Assembly: GCA_023426225.1 (NCBI GenBank)
Contig: JAFABD010000250.1
Coordinates: forward strand, 1-9,872
Length of the DNA: 9,872 nt
Source: Pseudomonadota bacterium
GTDB taxonomy: Bacteria > Pseudomonadota > Alphaproteobacteria > Sphingomonadales > Sphingomonadaceae
Direction: 5' to 3'
The notes under the pieces are model-generated. The model had not been told where the DNA came from, searched no databases, and saw nothing but the letters and a program-made list of their open reading frames with translations. The position numbers and the translations under genes were made by a program. Shown in pieces: positions 6,415 to 9,872 of the stretch (within the stretch, counting starts at the first letter, position 1; the number at the start of each line of letters is the position of its first letter).

Positions 6415-7724
6415 AGCCCTTGCTCGCACGCGCCTGTCTGGCCAATTTCGCGCTGGTCAACCTCGCCCTCGCCCTGCCGGCCTGGGCGCAACAGTCGGAC
6501 GCGACCGACGGGCTGGGCTCGGTCAGCTCGGAAAACCCGTTCGGGCGCGATCGCAACACCAGCGTGCTCGATCGCCCGCGCCCCGACTACGTCCCCGTCC
6601 CCGCGCGCATCGGCACGGTCGAGGTGCTGCCGCGCGTCGCGCTCGGCACCGGTTATGACGACAATCTCTATGCCACGCGCGGCAACCGCGTCGACGACGC
6701 CTATCTGCGCGTCCGCCCGCGGGTGACGATCACGCGCCCATCGCCCGATCTGCGGCTGTCGCTCAACGCCGAGCTCGACCTGCTGCGCTACGCCGACCGC
6801 GCGAGCGAGAATGCGACCCAATATGTGCTCGACGGCCGCGCGCTCTACACGATCCGGCGCGACACGACGCTGTCGGTCCAGCTCGTCAACGCGCGCTACA
6901 GCGAGGAACGCGTCTCGCCCGATTCGCCCACCGGCGTGGTCCGTCCCAACCGCTTCACGCTCACCAGCGGCAACGCCTCGCTGTCGCACGTCTTCAACCG
7001 GCTGCGCGTGCGCGGCGTGGTCGATGTCGAAAACCGCAACTATCGCGACGGCCGCTCGCCCACCGGTGCCGTGGTCGACCAGGATTTCCGCGACCGCACG
7101 ACGATCACCACCACCGGGATCGGCGAATATGCGCTCAGCCCCAGCATCGCGCTGTTTCTCGCGGGTTCGTACAACTGGCGCGACTATCGCACGCGCATCG
7201 GTCCCGTGCCCGCGCGCGATTCGACCGGCTACGAACTCACTGCGGGGTCCAGCTTCGAACTGGGGCGCAAGATGCGCGGCTCGCTGCGCGTCGGCTATCT
7301 GCGCCAGCATTATCGCGACCGCTTCTTCGACGACATTTCGGGGCTGCTCGTCCGCGGCGAGCTTGCCTGGTTCGCGACGCCGCTCGTCACCGTCACCGGC
7401 CGGGTCGACCGCACCGTCAGCGAAACCGGCGTCGCCGGCGCCGGCGGCTATCTCAAGACCACCGCCGGCCTCCGCGCCGATTACGAGCTGCTGCGCAACC
7501 TCATCTTCAGCGCGGGCGGCGAGCTCGAAAAGCGCGACTTCAGCAATATCGACCGCAACGACGATCGCTGGACCTGGCGTTTCAACGGCACCTACCTGCT
7601 CAGCCACCGGCTTTCGCTTCGCGGCGAGTTCCAGCGACGCACCCAATCGAGCCGGGGCGCGTTGCCCGGTCGCCAGTTCAACGACAACCGCATTTCGCTG
7701 GGGATCACTCTCTCCGGCATCTGA
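6411..7724 (+). CDS. Outer-membrane beta-barrel protein (BBP2-like)
   Basis: This 437-residue precursor has an N-terminal signal peptide: basic MKPLLAR, a hydrophobic core (about 8-24) and a likely cut after ALPAWA (residue 26). A polar Pro/Arg-rich linker (27-66) follows. From about 70 to the end, alternating hydrophobic and polar strands with acidic and arginine-rich turns make a beta-barrel, opening with PRVALGTGYDDNLYATR (74-90). The pattern fits the 'putative beta-barrel porin 2' type common in EPS loci of Sphingomonas-like bacteria, where such proteins may help polymer export or anchoring. It ends in ITLSGI, without the aromatic last residue usual for barrel assembly signals. The ATG overlaps the EEP stop as ATGA, with GGGA (6402-6405) 5 bases upstream. 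The precise role is not known. Confidence 0.82.
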   Translation: MKPLLARACLANFALVNLALALPAWAQQSDATDGLGSVSSENPFGRDRNTSVLDRPRPDYVPVPARIGTVEVLPRVALGTGYDDNLYATRGNRVDDAYLRVRPRVTITRPSPDLRLSLNAELDLLRYADRASENATQYVLDGRALYTIRRDTTLSVQLVNARYSEERVSPDSPTGVVRPNRFTLTSGNASLSHVFNRLRVRGVVDVENRNYRDGRSPTGAVVDQDFRDRTTITTTGIGEYALSPSIALFLAGSYNWRDYRTRIGPVPARDSTGYELTAGSSFELGRKMRGSLRVGYLRQHYRDRFFDDISGLLVRGELAWFATPLVTVTGRVDRTVSETGVAGAGGYLKTTAGLRADYELLRNLIFSAGGELEKRDFSNIDRNDDRWTWRFNGTYLLSHRLSLRGEFQRRTQSSRGALPGRQFNDNRISLGITLSGI

Positions 7725-7787
7725 CGCGGGATCGCACGACCGCCACACGACAAGCCGCCCGACGGCCGCACGACAGGGAGCCATGCC
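7725..7787 (+). promoter_or_regulatory. Operon spacer with ribosome binding site for the RTX gene
   Basis: This 63-bp gap is the only true gap in the plus operon. It contains GGGAG (7776-7780), 7 bases before the ATG at 7788. CACGAC occurs three times (about 7735, 7744 and 7769), with no dyad or T run, so I see no terminator. An internal promoter is possible but none is recognised. The RTX gene is probably co-transcribed but has its own translation start. Confidence 0.5.
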
Positions 7788-9872
7788 ATGCCGACGCTCT
7801 ATATCGCCCCCACGGTCAGCGGCGCCGGGGACGGCTCCAGCCCCGACAATGCGGCATCGCTCGCCGATCTGCCCCGGCTGATCGCCGCCGCCGGCCCGGG
7901 GGGCGAGGTGCGCATCCTCGCCGACCGCGGCGACTATGCCGCGCTCCCCGACGCCATCTCGATCGTCGCGGGCGGGCGTCCCGGCGCGCCGGTGACGATC
8001 CGCGGCACCGATTCGGCGGGCAACCCGATGGCGGCGCACATCGTCGGCACGCGCCCTGCCCCGTTCGATCCCGACGCGCCGTCGGGCGAGGAGGTGATCC
8101 GGCTGCTCGCAGGCGCCGACAATCTGGTCTTTTCGGGGCTCGCCTTCGAAAATGTCGGCACCGCGATCCGCGTCGGCGCCGATATCGCGAACCTGACGAT
8201 CGAACAGAGCCGCGCCACCAACGTCGCGCGCTTTTTCGAGGATGTCGCCTCGGGCGCGAACACCAGCGCCACGATCCGCGGCCTCACCATCGCCGACGTC
8301 GATGTCGACGGCTATTCGAAGGGCGCGATCCGCGTCCAGTATGACAGCAGCAACATCCGCATCCACGATGTCCGCGGCGACAGCCAGTTCCAGGACGGCG
8401 ACAATTTCGCCATCGGGCTGCATCTCGACGGCACGGCGCACGACGTGCTCGTCGAACGTGTCGCGATGCGCAACGCGCTCGACACCACCAACGGCTATCG
8501 CAACGGCGACGGCTTCGCGACCGAGCGCGGCACCTATGACATCACGCTGCGCGACATCATCGCCACCGGCAACAATGACGGCGGGCTCGACCTCAAGACC
8601 GACGGCATCGTCGTCGACGGCGCGATCGTCTCGGGCAACGGCCGCAACCTGCGCCTGTGGGGCGACGGGATGCAGTTGCACGACATCGTCAGCCTCGACG
8701 CCGGCGCGACGCTCCCCGGCGGCAATCGCGAGCATGTCTGGATCGCCGCGGGCGCCAGCGCGACGATCGACGACGTGCTGTTCGCCGATCCGGGATCGCC
8801 GACGCTGTTCAACCTCGCCGAACAGAACGGCCTGCTCACGATCACCGATTATGGCGCGACGCTCGGGCCGGGCTACACGCTCGTCAAGAAGGGCAAGGGA
8901 TCGGTGCTGACGCTGGCGGGCGAGCGCGTCGCGGTGGCGACGGGCGGCGACGGCAACGATCTGCTGCAGGGCACCGACGGCGCCGACATGATCGGCGGCG
9001 GCAACGGGCGCGACATGCTCGTCGGCGGCGGCGGGGACGATCTGTTGCTCGGCGGTGCGGGCGACGACAAGCTCGTCGGCGGCACCGGCGACGACACGCT
9101 GGTCGGCGGCGCGGGCGCGGACATTCTGGTCGGCGGCGCCGGGCGCGACCGGCTGGGCTATGCCGGCAGCGCGGCGGGCGTGACGATCGACCTCGGCCGC
9201 AACATCGCCGCTGGCGGCGATGCCCAGGGCGACCTTTTCGACGGTTTCGAGGATGTCGAGGGCTCCGGCTTCGCCGACCTGATCGTCGGCGATCGCGGTG
9301 CCAACCGGCTGTTCGGCGGCGCGGGCGACGACGTGCTGCGCGGCGGCGCGGGCGACGACGTGCTGGCCGGCGGGCTCGGCGCCGACCGGATCGACGGCGG
9401 CGACGGTTTCGATCGCGCCGACTATTCCGACAGCGCGGCGGGCATCGTCATCGACCTTGCCGCCGGGACCGCCGCCGGCGGCGACGCCCAGGGCGACGTG
9501 CTCGTCGGGATCGAGGCGCTCACCGGCTCGCGCTTCGCCGATCAGTTGCTCGGCTCGGCGGGCGGCGACGTACTCGACGGCGAGGCGGGCGACGACCTGC
9601 TCGACGGGTGCGACGGCGACGACGTGCTGGTGGGCGGCGCCGGGGCCGATCGATTGATCGGCGGCGCCGGGCTCGACACGGCCGACTATTCGGCCAGCGC
9701 CGCGGGGGTGGTCGTCAACCTCGCCGACGGCACCGGCCAGGGCGGCGATGCCGAGGGCGACCGGCTCGAATCGATCGAACGGCTGCTCGGCTCGCGCTTC
9801 GACGACCGGCTCACCGGCGACGATGGCGACAACTGGCTCGTCGGCGGCGCGGGTGCCGACGCGCTTCAGGGC
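7788..9872 (+). CDS. Secreted right-handed beta-helix protein with RTX calcium-binding repeats (3' end beyond window)
   Basis: The frame is open for 695 codons and runs off the window. There is no signal peptide, as usual for RTX proteins exported by type I secretion with a C-terminal signal, here out of view. Residues 1-100 form an N-cap like those of secreted beta-helix proteins (LYIAPTVSGAGDGSSPDNA). Residues about 100-340 are short repeating strands of a parallel beta-helix. NGDGFATERGTYDITLRD (239-256) and GNNDGGLDLK (261-270) recall the calcium site of pectate lyase family PL9. From 387 on, GGxGxDxLx nonapeptides bind calcium in four blocks (387-458, about 500-546, 588-634 and 676 to the edge), separated by 88-residue-period modules. 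The layout resembles alginate epimerases and RTX-linked lyases, so it may cleave or modify the EPS, or bind it. Start: ATG with GGGAG 7 bases upstream. Confidence 0.88.
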   Translation, partial: MPTLYIAPTVSGAGDGSSPDNAASLADLPRLIAAAGPGGEVRILADRGDYAALPDAISIVAGGRPGAPVTIRGTDSAGNPMAAHIVGTRPAPFDPDAPSGEEVIRLLAGADNLVFSGLAFENVGTAIRVGADIANLTIEQSRATNVARFFEDVASGANTSATIRGLTIADVDVDGYSKGAIRVQYDSSNIRIHDVRGDSQFQDGDNFAIGLHLDGTAHDVLVERVAMRNALDTTNGYRNGDGFATERGTYDITLRDIIATGNNDGGLDLKTDGIVVDGAIVSGNGRNLRLWGDGMQLHDIVSLDAGATLPGGNREHVWIAAGASATIDDVLFADPGSPTLFNLAEQNGLLTITDYGATLGPGYTLVKKGKGSVLTLAGERVAVATGGDGNDLLQGTDGADMIGGGNGRDMLVGGGGDDLLLGGAGDDKLVGGTGDDTLVGGAGADILVGGAGRDRLGYAGSAAGVTIDLGRNIAAGGDAQGDLFDGFEDVEGSGFADLIVGDRGANRLFGGAGDDVLRGGAGDDVLAGGLGADRIDGGDGFDRADYSDSAAGIVIDLAAGTAAGGDAQGDVLVGIEALTGSRFADQLLGSAGGDVLDGEAGDDLLDGCDGDDVLVGGAGADRLIGGAGLDTADYSASAAGVVVNLADGTGQGGDAEGDRLESIERLLGSRFDDRLTGDDGDNWLVGGAGADALQG
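9159..9872 (+). repeat. Tandem 264-bp (88-residue) coding repeat in the RTX region
   Basis: The tyrosine codons at 9159, 9423 and 9687 mark the start of three gap-free copies: two complete (264 bp each) and one cut at 186 bp. Each begins Y-x-x-S-A-A-G-hydrophobic-x-hydrophobic-D/N-L, continues with GGDAxGD and a GSxFxD element, and then runs into RTX nonapeptides. DNA identity is partial, so the copies are old and have diverged at many positions. Confidence 0.85.

Noticed and set aside
7783..7881. ATG at 7783 as the start of the RTX gene
   Set aside because: It is in a different frame, closed at about 7881. The ATG at 7788 opens the frame that runs to the window end.
6318..8735. 805-codon open frame on the minus strand opposite the barrel and beta-helix genes
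   Set aside because: Its product is low-complexity Ala/Asp/Arg/Val-rich with no domain, while the plus-strand frames carry a signal peptide, barrel and RTX motifs. Long antisense frames are common at this GC content.

Overview
The window is GC-rich (roughly two thirds or more G+C by eye, with almost all third codon positions G or C). It holds part of an extracellular polysaccharide (EPS) or surface-glycan locus. Codon use, two tight operons of overlapping genes, a Wzx-type flippase, a BBP2-like outer-membrane barrel and a signal-less RTX protein together suggest a Gram-negative alphaproteobacterium, most likely of the Sphingomonas group. That assignment is inference; there is no rRNA or other taxonomic marker here. 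I see no tRNA, rRNA, insertion sequence, CRISPR array or phage gene.

Two operons diverge from an intergenic region of about 230 bp (3445-3674). The minus-strand operon runs leftward: a GT25 family glycosyltransferase, then a Wzx/MOP flippase, then a polysaccharide pyruvyl transferase. The genes overlap by 11 and 4 bp. At the left edge (1-150) there is only an open, unrecognised minus-strand stretch.

The plus-strand operon runs rightward: two GT2 glycosyltransferases, a membrane-anchored endonuclease/exonuclease/phosphatase (EEP) family protein and a signal-peptide-bearing outer-membrane beta-barrel. These four overlap by 1-4 bp. After a 63-bp gap comes a large protein with an N-terminal right-handed beta-helix and C-terminal RTX calcium-binding repeats, cut by the window end after 695 codons.

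A working model (inference): the GT2 and GT25 enzymes add sugars to a lipid-linked repeat unit, the pyruvyl transferase caps it with a ketal, and Wzx flips it across the inner membrane. The barrel helps export or anchor the polymer. The RTX beta-helix protein, probably leaving by type I secretion, would bind, cleave or modify the polymer outside the cell. The EEP protein is the least expected member. No priming transferase, Wzy polymerase, Wza/Wzc exporter or type I secretion gene lies in the window, so the locus must extend beyond it or rely on genes elsewhere.

The points most worth following up are: the PL9-like calcium-site motif in the RTX protein with one ligand apparently replaced; the coupled membrane EEP enzyme; an eight-C tract at codons 9-12 of the pyruvyl transferase gene; and a possible two-state leader structure before the GT25 gene.
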